Under the pieces are notes generated by a model. That model was not told where the DNA came from, did no database searches, and saw only the letters and a program-made list of their open reading frames with translations. This document shows positions 41,052-48,177 of a stretch of DNA of 64,000 bases, in pieces; the first letter of the stretch is position 1; each line of letters starts with the position of its first letter. The stretch covers positions 5,748,501 through 5,812,500 of the forward strand of contig NZ_CP100604.1 of NCBI RefSeq assembly GCF_031202265.1. The letters run 5' to 3'. This DNA comes from Bradyrhizobium sp. Ash2021 (GTDB lineage: Bacteria; Pseudomonadota; Alphaproteobacteria; Rhizobiales; Xanthobacteraceae). The position numbers and the translations under genes were made by a program.

Positions 41052-41422
41052 CTGGTCCTAACGACGTCCCCCTTCTTGGCCCAACGCTGCTTGCCTTGGC
41101 TGGCAAAACAGAGGACGAGCGACGCAAAATAGTCGCCTGGAACACCGCCCGCTCACTCGAGGATAGTTCAGACCGTATCGATTGTGACGGTCGGGTTATC
41201 TGCTGGGCAGAGTACGGCAAGACCACCGCGTACGGATGGGAAATCGATCACGCTACACCTACCGTCGTTGGCGGCCTTGACGTCTGCGATAATCTTCGCG
41301 CCCGACACTGGCTGGGCAACCGGAGCGCCGGCGGGCTCCTGGGTGGGTTGTTTAGGGCCGGAAATTCCGGCGGATTGTTGGATGGATTGTCCAAGCTCGG
41401 TAGCCCCGGTGGCCACCTGTGA
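41048..41422 (+). CDS. Small HNH-nuclease-like protein
   Basis: This 124-residue protein has a pattern close to the HNH fold: YGWEIDHATPTVVGGLD followed by CDNLRARHWLGNRS, giving His, Asn and His in the right order with a trailing Asn. Two cysteines earlier (CDGRVIC) could help bind a metal, but the four-cysteine zinc knuckle is absent. The C-terminal 35 residues are Gly/Leu-rich. ATG 41048 has CGGGAG 5 bp upstream. It converges on the 2-hydroxyacid dehydrogenase gene with 10 bp between. Nuclease activity is not proven by this motif. Confidence 0.6.
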   Translation: MTGPNDVPLLGPTLLALAGKTEDERRKIVAWNTARSLEDSSDRIDCDGRVICWAEYGKTTAYGWEIDHATPTVVGGLDVCDNLRARHWLGNRSAGGLLGGLFRAGNSGGLLDGLSKLGSPGGHL

Positions 41423-41432
41423 GAGCTGCGAT

Positions 41433-42386
41433 TCAGGCGCCTCGGACCTCATAGGGAAGCGCCTTCCCGGCAAAATACGCCGCGAGATTGGCCATCACGC
41501 AGTCCTGCATCGCCACATGCGATTCCAGCGTATGGCCGCCGATATGCGGGGACAGCACCACGTTCGGAAACGCGCTCAGCGCGTCCGGCGCGTGCGGCTC
41601 TTTCGCGTAGACGTCGAGCCCGGCGCCGGCGATGGTCTGCTCCGACAGCGCCGCGATCAGCGCCGGCTGGTCGATCACGGAGCCGCGCGCGATGTTGACG
41701 ACATAGCCGTCCTTGCCGAGCTTTCGCAATATATCGGCATTGACGATGTGGTGGGTGTCGCCGCCGGCACGCACGGCAATCATCAACACGCTGCACCATT
41801 CGGTCAGCGCCTCCAGACTCGGAAAATACTGATACGGCACGTCGTGCCGGCTGCGGCTGAAATAGCCGACCTCGGTCTCGAACGAGGCGACGCGCGCGGC
41901 GATCTTGCGGCCGATCTCGCCCATGCCGTAGACGCCGACCTTGCGGCCGCGCATGCCGGCCTGCGGGCGCATCATCGGCGACGGTTTTGCGGCGGCCCAG
42001 TCGCCGCTCCTGACGTAATTGTCGGCGACCGGCAAGCGGCGGATCGCCGCCAGCATCAGCGTCACCGCGATATCGGCGACCGACGAGGCGTTCGCACCCG
42101 GGCTGTGGCCGAGCGTGATTTTGCGCTTTGCCGCCGCGGCGAGATCGACGCCGTCATAGCCGGTGCCGTAACAGACGATGGCGCCGAGTTTCGGCATCAT
42201 GTCCATCATGTCAGCGCCGAGCGGCGTGCCGCCTGCGGTGATCATGGCGCGAATATCCGCGAGCTGATCTGCGCCAAACACCTGGGCCGGTGGTTTGCCG
42301 GCGGCATCCAGCAGTTCATAGCGTTCGCCGATGCGCAGCATCAGCGCCTTGGGGAAACGCGAATAGACCAGGACTTTTTCGGGCAT
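41433..42386 (-). CDS. D-2-hydroxyacid dehydrogenase
   Basis: This is a 317-residue NAD(P)-dependent enzyme of the D-isomer 2-hydroxyacid dehydrogenase family. It has the cofactor loop GVYGMGEIGRKIA, and the catalytic Arg (AVRAGGD), Glu (YAKEPHAP) and His (SPHIGGHT). It probably reduces glyoxylate or hydroxypyruvate, or oxidises a related acid; the exact substrate is not clear. ATG 42386 (MPEKVLVYSRF) with an AGGA site 7 bp upstream is preferred to an in-frame start at 42440. It is divergent from the dioxygenase gene. Confidence 0.9.
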   Translation of the reverse strand: MPEKVLVYSRFPKALMLRIGERYELLDAAGKPPAQVFGADQLADIRAMITAGGTPLGADMMDMMPKLGAIVCYGTGYDGVDLAAAAKRKITLGHSPGANASSVADIAVTLMLAAIRRLPVADNYVRSGDWAAAKPSPMMRPQAGMRGRKVGVYGMGEIGRKIAARVASFETEVGYFSRSRHDVPYQYFPSLEALTEWCSVLMIAVRAGGDTHHIVNADILRKLGKDGYVVNIARGSVIDQPALIAALSEQTIAGAGLDVYAKEPHAPDALSAFPNVVLSPHIGGHTLESHVAMQDCVMANLAAYFAGKALPYEVRGA

Positions 42387-42530
42387 TTCAATTCCTGCAG
42401 ACTGTGCGGACGAGGCGTCCTGAGCTTCGAAACGGCGCATGTGCCGCGCGAATATTTGTAACTTACTGCAATGTGCCGGGTCCGTGTATCATGCCTCGAC
42501 GAGAGCTCATGCAGTTCCGGAAGCTCAGCC

Positions 42531-43349
42531 ATGTCTTCCTTCGAAAAATCGTCCTGGTTTGAAAAATCGCCCCTTAGCCGCCGTGCGGCGCTCACAGCGC
42601 TCGCCTCCGCGCCCGCAGTGGCCGCATCCGTCCCCGGGGCGTTCGCGCAAACTCCGTCAGCACCGGCCGCAGCGCTGACGCCGGCATGCATCCTGACGCC
42701 GGCGGCAATACCGGGCCCGTTCTACTTCGATCCAAAACTGCAGCGCGCCGATATCACCGAAGGCCATCCCGGCGTACCGCTGCGGTTGCGCTTTGTCGTG
42801 CTCGACGCAGCCAATTGCACACCGGTCTCCGGCGCGCGCGTCGATATCTGGCACACACGGGCGGATGGCTATTACTCCGGCTATCCCGGTCAGGGCGACA
42901 GGCACAATGTCGATACCTCCGGCGGCACTTTCATGCGCGGCACCCAGATCGCGGACGCCCGCGGCGAAGCCGCCTTCCGCAGCGTCTATCCCGGCTGGTA
43001 CGGCGGCCGCACCGTGCATGTGCACTTCAAGATCTTCATCGACGACAAGAACATGCTCACCGGCCAGATGTATTTCCCGGATGCGCTGAGCCAGTACATT
43101 TTCGCCAATGTCGGCGCCTACAGCCGCAAGGCGGTTCGCAACACCTTCAACACCAACGATGAGTTCGCGCTGTCGGACACGACCCATGGCGGGTTTTGCG
43201 ATATCCGCGAACAGGCCGACCACTATCTGGCGACGCTGATCGTCGGCGTCAGCCGGACCGTGGCAACCGCGCTGGACGAAAAGCCGACGCCTGCCCTACC
43301 CCGCGCGATCGTGCCGGGCATCGCACCCGCAAAGCAGAGGAACAGCTGA
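42531..43349 (+). CDS. Exported intradiol ring-cleavage dioxygenase family protein
   Basis: This 272-residue protein has a twin-arginine-like signal (SRRAALTALASAPAVAAS, about residues 15-40), so it is probably secreted folded. The intradiol fold is indicated by VPLRLRFVVLDAANCTPVSG, IWHTRADGYYSGY and GWYGGRTVHVHFK. These supply the two Tyr and two His that bind Fe(III) in protocatechuate 3,4-dioxygenases. Exported members act on unknown aromatic substrates. It lies in the insert that splits rplA from rplJ. Confidence 0.85.
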   Translation: MSSFEKSSWFEKSPLSRRAALTALASAPAVAASVPGAFAQTPSAPAAALTPACILTPAAIPGPFYFDPKLQRADITEGHPGVPLRLRFVVLDAANCTPVSGARVDIWHTRADGYYSGYPGQGDRHNVDTSGGTFMRGTQIADARGEAAFRSVYPGWYGGRTVHVHFKIFIDDKNMLTGQMYFPDALSQYIFANVGAYSRKAVRNTFNTNDEFALSDTTHGGFCDIREQADHYLATLIVGVSRTVATALDEKPTPALPRAIVPGIAPAKQRNS

Positions 43350-43368
43350 ACACGCAGCCGCGCCAACG

Positions 43369-43401
43369 AAAAACGGCGAAGCAGCTTTCGCTGTTTCGCC
43401 G
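43369..43401 (-). terminator. Rho-independent terminator after rplA
   Basis: On the minus strand CGGCGAA-CAGC pairs with GCTG-TTCGCCG (43374-43385 with 43390-43401, one internal mismatch) around a GAAA loop, followed by T5. It lies about 30 bp after the rplA stop and could also stop the dioxygenase transcript from the other side. Confidence 0.85.
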
Positions 43402-43429
43402 CCAATTCGTCAAATCTACCGCTGGAAGC

Positions 43430-44122
43430 TTAACCGAGCAGCGTGCCCGGCTCGACCTTCACGCCCGGGCCCATGGTGGAGGAAACCGCCACGCGCTGGA
43501 TGTAGGTGCCCTTGGCGCCGGCAGGCTTCGCCTTGGCGACCGCATCCGCGAGCGCCTTGACGTTCTGCACCAGCTTTTCTTCGGTGAACGACGCCTTGCC
43601 GATACCGGCCTGCACGATGCCGGCCTTCTCGACGCGGAATTCGACCGAGCCGCCCTTGGCGCCCTTCACGGCGGTGGCGACGTCCATCGTCACGGTGCCG
43701 ATCTTCGGGTTCGGCATCATGCCGCGCGGGCCGAGCACCTTACCGAGGCGGCCGACCAGCGGCATCATGTCGGGGGTGGCGATACAACGATCGAAGTCGA
43801 TCGCGCCGCCCTGCACCTTCTCGACCAGGTCTTCGGCGCCGACGACGTCGGCACCTGCGGCCCTGGCTTCATCCGCCTTGGCGCCACGCGCGAACACGCC
43901 GACGCGCAAGGTGCGGCCGGTGCCGTTCGGCAGCGTCACCACGCCGCGAACCATCTGGTCGGCGTGACGCGGATCGACGCCGAGATTGATCGCGATCTCG
44001 ATGGTCTCGTCGAACTTCGACTTGGCGCGCTCCTTGACCATCTTGATGGCATCCGCGAGCGGATAGAGCTTTTCGCGGTCGACGCCCTCACGGGCCTTCT
44101 TCAAACGTTTTCCGATTGCCAT
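43430..44122 (-). CDS. rplA: 50S ribosomal protein L1
   Basis: L1 forms the mobile stalk near the E site and represses the L11 operon in E. coli. The 230 residues start [20 protein letters not shown] and contain [20 protein letters not shown] and TNPKIG-like [11 protein letters not shown]. It lies 6 bp after rplK. A strong terminator follows, so rplJ is not in the same unit. Confidence 0.97.
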   Translation of the reverse strand: MAIGKRLKKAREGVDREKLYPLADAIKMVKERAKSKFDETIEIAINLGVDPRHADQMVRGVVTLPNGTGRTLRVGVFARGAKADEARAAGADVVGAEDLVEKVQGGAIDFDRCIATPDMMPLVGRLGKVLGPRGMMPNPKIGTVTMDVATAVKGAKGGSVEFRVEKAGIVQAGIGKASFTEEKLVQNVKALADAVAKAKPAGAKGTYIQRVAVSSTMGPGVKVEPGTLLG

Positions 44123-44128
44123 GACCCG

Positions 44129-44557
44129 TTACCCCGCAACTTCAAGACCCATCGAACGGGCGGAGCCCTCGACCATCTTCATGGCCGACTCGATGGAGTC
44201 ACAATTGAGATCCTTCATCTTCTTCTCGGCGATCTCGCGCACCTGCGCCTTGGTCACCGCGCCGGCCTTGTCGCGGCCCGGGGCTTTCGAGCCGGACTGG
44301 ATTTTGGCGGCCTGCTTGAGGAAGAAGGACATCGGGGGGGTCTTCATCTCGAAGGTGAACGAACGATCGGCGTAGATCGTGATCACCACCGGAATCGGGG
44401 TGTTCTTTTCTTCCTTCTGCGTCTGGGCGTTGAACGCCTTGCAGAATTCCATGATGTTGAGACCGCGCTGACCAAGCGCGGGACCGATCGGGGGCGAAGG
44501 ATTCGCCGCACCGGCCGGCACCTGCAATTTCAGGTATCCGGTCACTTTCTTTGCCAT
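44129..44557 (-). CDS. rplK: 50S ribosomal protein L11
   Basis: L11 forms the GTPase-associated centre and is the thiostrepton-binding protein. The 142 residues contain [20 protein letters not shown] and the C-terminal RNA-binding domain ending SARSMGLEV. It lies 130 bp after nusG. Confidence 0.97.
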   Translation of the reverse strand: MAKKVTGYLKLQVPAGAANPSPPIGPALGQRGLNIMEFCKAFNAQTQKEEKNTPIPVVITIYADRSFTFEMKTPPMSFFLKQAAKIQSGSKAPGRDKAGAVTKAQVREIAEKKMKDLNCDSIESAMKMVEGSARSMGLEVAG

Positions 44558-44687
44558 ACGTCACTCCTCATGTTGCTCCGGAGGATTCCGGAAGCTTCAC
44601 AGGACCGTGGTACGGTTCGACGGACGACTGGCGATCGTCCATCTCCTCCCACGGCACTCCTCAAGCGGCGTTGCCGCTTGAAAACGA

Positions 44688-45239
44688 TCAGACCTTCTCG
44701 ACCTGACCGAATTCCAGTTCGACCGGCGTGGCGCGACCGAAGATCGACACCGCGACCTTGACGCGCGAACGCGCCTCGTCGATTTCCTCGACCACCCCGG
44801 AGAACGACGCGAACGGCCCATCGGCCACGCGGACATTCTCGCCAATCTCGAACGACACCGACGCCTTCGGACGCTCGACGCCTTCCTGCACCTGGTGCAG
44901 GATCCGCATCGCCTCGGCTTCCGAGATCGGCATCGGCTTGTTTTCGGCGCCGAGGAAACCGGTCACCTTCGGGGTGTTCTTGATCAGATGAAACGCCTCG
45001 TCGGTCAGCTTCATCTTCACCAGCACATAGCCCGGGAAGAATTTTCGCTCGGCATCGATCTTGCGGCCGCGGCGCACTTCGGTGACCTTTTCGGTCGGCA
45101 CCAGCACCAGCTCGAACAGTTCCTCAAGCCCGCGCTGCTTCGACTGCTCGCGGATCGATTCCGCGACCTTCTTTTCGAAGTTCGAATAGGCGTGGACGAT
45201 ATACCAGCGCTTATCCATCGTTTGAGTTCCGGTGCTCAT
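44688..45239 (-). CDS. nusG: Transcription termination/antitermination protein NusG
   Basis: NusG binds RNA polymerase and links it to Rho or the ribosome. The 183 residues have the NGN domain (RWYIVHAYSNFEKKVAESI) and a KOW domain (ENVRVADGPFASFSGVVEEI). ATG 45239 shares one base with the secE stop (TAATG), so translation may be coupled. A second ATG at 45218 (MDKRWYIVH) is also possible. Confidence 0.96.
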   Translation of the reverse strand: MSTGTQTMDKRWYIVHAYSNFEKKVAESIREQSKQRGLEELFELVLVPTEKVTEVRRGRKIDAERKFFPGYVLVKMKLTDEAFHLIKNTPKVTGFLGAENKPMPISEAEAMRILHQVQEGVERPKASVSFEIGENVRVADGPFASFSGVVEEIDEARSRVKVAVSIFGRATPVELEFGQVEKV

Positions 45240-45430
45240 TAGTGGACACCCAGCAAGAAGGTGACGAGGTAACGGATGATCTGATCCGAGGCGAAGAAGA
45301 AAATCGAAGCCAGCGCAACCATCACGAACACCATGATCGTGGTGATCGTCGTCTCGCGGCGCGTCGGCCAGGTGACCTTGTTGGTCTCCGAGCGCACTTC
45401 CTGCAGGAATTTGAACGGGCTGAAAGCCAT
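45239..45430 (-). CDS. secE: Preprotein translocase subunit SecE
   Basis: SecE is the essential clamp around SecY. It is the short, single-helix type: 63 residues with the amphipathic segment FLQEVRSETNKVTWPTRRET followed by one hydrophobic helix. It is the first gene of the secE-nusG-rplK-rplA unit. Confidence 0.95.
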   Translation of the reverse strand: MAFSPFKFLQEVRSETNKVTWPTRRETTITTIMVFVMVALASIFFFASDQIIRYLVTFLLGVH

Positions 45431-45843
45431 CGTTGGGTATCCGCGTCCTTCGTGAGACGATTGTCTGATTTCAAGAAAATTCGAACAGCCGAATTAGGCC
45501 CAGCCCTCTCTCGAAGGATGAGCCGCCAAGCGGGCTCGATTGTTCGGGGGAATTTAAAGCCGCGCCGGATATCCGCAGAGCGGGCCGGCAGCAGGTGGCG
45601 GCTATCTACTGCCAGTTGGGCAAAAGGTCAAGGTATGGGAGACCGCCGAGCCATAATCCCCCTCCCCGGCCCCAGGCGTCAGAAGCGGGTCGGCAGCCTT
45701 ATGCACGCTTTCCTTGCAGCCTAATTCGCAGGCATCAAGTCATCGCGATCACGGCCCGGCGCCTCGCACCTGCGCCCATTTATTGACGCATATTTATCCC
45801 CTCATCCGCCATCGCTGATCCAGCAAAGGAGCGGGAAATCGGA
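45431..45843. other. Upstream region of secE, 413 bp
   Basis: This interval has no supported gene. It holds the secE promoter listed separately, and the region upstream of the small secreted protein gene on the plus strand. I found no recognised repeat. Confidence 0.6.
45603..45631 (-). promoter_or_regulatory. Candidate sigma-70 promoter of secE-nusG-rplKA
   Basis: On the minus strand TTGACC (45631-45626) is followed by a 17-bp spacer and TAGATA (45608-45603). This is the best promoter match in the window and implies a leader of about 165 nt before secE. Confidence 0.6.
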
Positions 45844-46152
45844 ATGGCGTCGTATCGAATTTGCTGCGGGATCGCAGCTGCCGCGTTTCTTCTTTTGCTT
45901 CCAGCCTTTGTCTTCGCCCAGGGTACCCCGCAACAGCGCGAAGCCTGTACCCCGGACGCCTTTCGACTTTGCGGCGCCTATATGCCGGACCCCGACGGCG
46001 TGGCCGCGTGTCTGAGGGCCAGCGGTCCGCGCCTGAGCCCGGCTTGCTTTGAAGTTTTCTTTCCACCGCAGGACGATCCGCCGCCGCGGCCGATCGCCCC
46101 GCGGAAACGCCAAAAGCCGCAGCCGCCACCTCCACAAGAGGACGAGGATTAG
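45844..46152 (+). CDS. Small secreted cysteine-containing protein
   Basis: This 102-residue protein has an N-terminal signal peptide (hydrophobic core AAAAFLLLLPAFVFA, likely cleaved near residue 26). A short domain with four Cys follows (CTPDAFRLCGAY, VAACLRASG, SPACFEVFF), then a Pro/Arg-rich tail. The four-Cys pattern resembles the cysteine-rich repeat found in small periplasmic proteins of rhizobia; function is unknown. Confidence 0.7.
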   Translation: MASYRICCGIAAAAFLLLLPAFVFAQGTPQQREACTPDAFRLCGAYMPDPDGVAACLRASGPRLSPACFEVFFPPQDDPPPRPIAPRKRQKPQPPPPQEDED

Positions 46153-46300
46153 CAGCGTTATTTCGCGCTGTTCCGACCCGCCGGAACCCGAGTGGTTAAT
46201 CGCCGCTAACGCCGCATCTCAAATCCGAACAAGACCGCGATCGGCTTCTTAAAAATTGCCGCGCATCGTGTTCGTCCCATCAACCGGCAATGAGATAACC

Positions 46301-46486
46301 ATGGCACTGCTTGGCGAAGACCAGGAAAAGCCGCCAGTCGACCCCGCCTGGACGGTTCTTGACGCCGCGAACGACCTTGGCGACGCCGTCACGGTCGACG
46401 CCTGCCGGCGCGTGATCGATGCGAATCTGCGCGGCGACGCCCCCGCAACATCGGACATGGCGGTCGTCGCCGCGTTTTTTGGCTAG
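46301..46486 (+). CDS. Short hypothetical protein
   Basis: This is a frame of about 61 residues (MALLGEDQEKPPVDPAW...) with no recognised domain. An in-frame start at 46256 would add 15 residues. It ends just before tRNA-Trp on the other strand. The composition is plausible for a real protein, but there is no further evidence. Confidence 0.4.
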   Translation: MALLGEDQEKPPVDPAWTVLDAANDLGDAVTVDACRRVIDANLRGDAPATSDMAVVAAFFG

Positions 46487-46530
46487 CTGCGGCCCCGCAG
46501 CAGGAAGTTCGTCCAAGTCTTTGATTTTGC

Positions 46531-46606
46531 TGGCAGGAGTGGCAGGGCTCGAACCTGCGACCCCCGGTTTTGGAGACCGGTGCTCTACCAATTGAGCTAC
46601 ACTCCT
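46531..46606 (-). tRNA. trnW: tRNA-Trp (anticodon CCA)
   Basis: Read on the minus strand the sequence folds as a cloverleaf. The acceptor AGGAGTG pairs with CACTCCT, and the D-arm contains TAGCTCAATTGGTAGAGCA. The anticodon stem ACCGG..CCGGG has loop TCTCCAAAA with anticodon CCA, and the T-arm has GGTTCGAGCC. The 3' CCA is encoded (46531-46533). It lies upstream of secE, a frequent neighbour in alphaproteobacteria, though two small genes intervene. Confidence 0.95.
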
Positions 46607-46883
46607 GCAGGGAACCGTGCGTCGCCGCCGGTTCGTGCCGTTTCAAGCATAAGCCACACCCCGATTGCAAGGGCGAAGCGGTCGAACGCCGACAAACCAC
46701 CGGCTGCACCACAGCCAGTTGCGATAGTTTTCGCCATAGCGGGCGACACTGAAATGCAACGCCGCCGCGCGGCAAATTCCGGCCGGGTTGCCGGTCCGCC
46801 GGCAGTAATCACGCTGTTCAATTCAAAACTTCTGCGCCAAACTTCATCCTCACCACAAACAACAAGAGCAAATGGGAGAGACC

Positions 46884-48107
46884 ATGAACGCCCAAACCGC
46901 CGCCAGGCAGACTTCCGCCCCGCAGACCCCATCGCTGCCGCACGCCAAGCCGGAGCAGCTCGGGCTCTCCCCCGTTCGCTTGCAGCGGCTCTCCGACGCG
47001 TTCAAACGCGAGGTCGACAAGGGCACCCTGCCCGGCGCGACCGTGCTGGTGGCGCGCCGCGGCCAGATCGGCTGGTTCGACGCCATCGGCAAGCAGAGCC
47101 CGTTGGCCGCAGCGCCGATGGCGAAGGACAGCATCTTCCGCATCTTCTCGATGACCAAGCCGATCGTCTCGATCGGCATCATGATGCTGATCGAGGACGG
47201 CCATTTTCTGCTCAGCGACGCGGTCGCAAAATTCATCCCGGAATTTGCCAACCAGAAAGTCGGCGTCGAACACAACGGCGAACTCGAACTCGTCCCGCTG
47301 AAGCGGCAGATGACGGTTCAGGATCTGCTGCGGCACACTTCGGGCATCACCTACGACCACACCGGCAACGGCCTGGTGCAGCGGCTGTATCAGGAGTCGC
47401 GGCTGCGCAGCCGCAAGATCACCAACGCGGAACACGCCAGCTTCGTGGCCAGCCTGCCTTTGATGTGCCAGCCCGGCGCGGAGTGGAACTACAGCCGCTC
47501 CACCGACATCCTCGGCCGCATCATCGAAGTCGTCAGCGGCAAGTCGCTCAGTGCGTTCCTCGCCGAACGCATCTTGGCACCGCTGCAAATGGCGGAGACC
47601 GCGTTCCACACCGCCGAAGCCAATGCCGGCCGTCTCGCCGAGCCGTTCCCGACCGATCCCTGGACCGGCGATAAGGTGCAGCTCTTCAACATGCTGGAAA
47701 AGCCGGTGATGGAATCCGGCGGTGGCGGACTGGTCTCCACCACGATGGACTATGCGCGGTTCAGCCAGATGCTGCTCAATGGCGGCAGCCTCGACGGCGT
47801 CAGGATCGTTGGCCGCAAGACGCTGGAGCTGATGGCGTCGGATCATCTCGGCCCCGAGGTCAAAGTTGACTCTCCCTTGATGCCGCCCGGCCACGGTTTT
47901 GGGCTCGGTTTTGCGGTCCGCACCCATGCCGGAATTGCGCCGTTCCCGGGTTCGCTCGGTCAATTCTTCTGGAGCGGCATGGCCGGCACGTTCTTCTGGA
48001 TCGATCCGAAGGAGGACCTGTTCGCGGTGTTCATGATGCAGGGCCCGGGTCAGCGGCAATATACCCGCTCGCTGCTGCGCGATCTGGTGTACGCGGCGGT
48101 GGAATGA
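46884..48107 (+). CDS. Serine hydrolase (class C beta-lactamase-like)
   Basis: This protein of about 407 residues belongs to the penicillin-binding-protein/beta-lactamase superfamily, with SxxK in FSMTKPIVS, YSRS (a variant of YxN) and LLRHTSGITYDH. No signal peptide is seen, so it is probably a cytoplasmic esterase-like or peptidase-like enzyme rather than a resistance gene. ATG 46884 has GGGAGAG upstream and is preferred to ATG 46872. Substrate unknown. Confidence 0.88.
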   Translation: MNAQTAARQTSAPQTPSLPHAKPEQLGLSPVRLQRLSDAFKREVDKGTLPGATVLVARRGQIGWFDAIGKQSPLAAAPMAKDSIFRIFSMTKPIVSIGIMMLIEDGHFLLSDAVAKFIPEFANQKVGVEHNGELELVPLKRQMTVQDLLRHTSGITYDHTGNGLVQRLYQESRLRSRKITNAEHASFVASLPLMCQPGAEWNYSRSTDILGRIIEVVSGKSLSAFLAERILAPLQMAETAFHTAEANAGRLAEPFPTDPWTGDKVQLFNMLEKPVMESGGGGLVSTTMDYARFSQMLLNGGSLDGVRIVGRKTLELMASDHLGPEVKVDSPLMPPGHGFGLGFAVRTHAGIAPFPGSLGQFFWSGMAGTFFWIDPKEDLFAVFMMQGPGQRQYTRSLLRDLVYAAVE

Positions 48108-48117
48108 CGGACATCGT

Positions 48118-48149
48118 TCCCGGGACGGCCCTGCGGGGCTGTCCCGGGA
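48118..48149. repeat. GC-rich palindrome between convergent genes
   Basis: The arms TCCCGGGACGGCC and GGGCTGTCCCGGGA form a long hairpin with a short loop. It lies between the converging serine hydrolase and spermidine-synthase-like genes. It may end transcription, but there is no clear T-run. Confidence 0.5.
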
Positions 48150-48177
48150 TGCGCCCGCCTTTGCCGTCAGACGCCCT

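Noticed and set aside
46607..46700. Promoter for tRNA-Trp with TTGCAA and TATGCT
   Set aside because: The spacer is only 13 bp, too short for a sigma-70 promoter.
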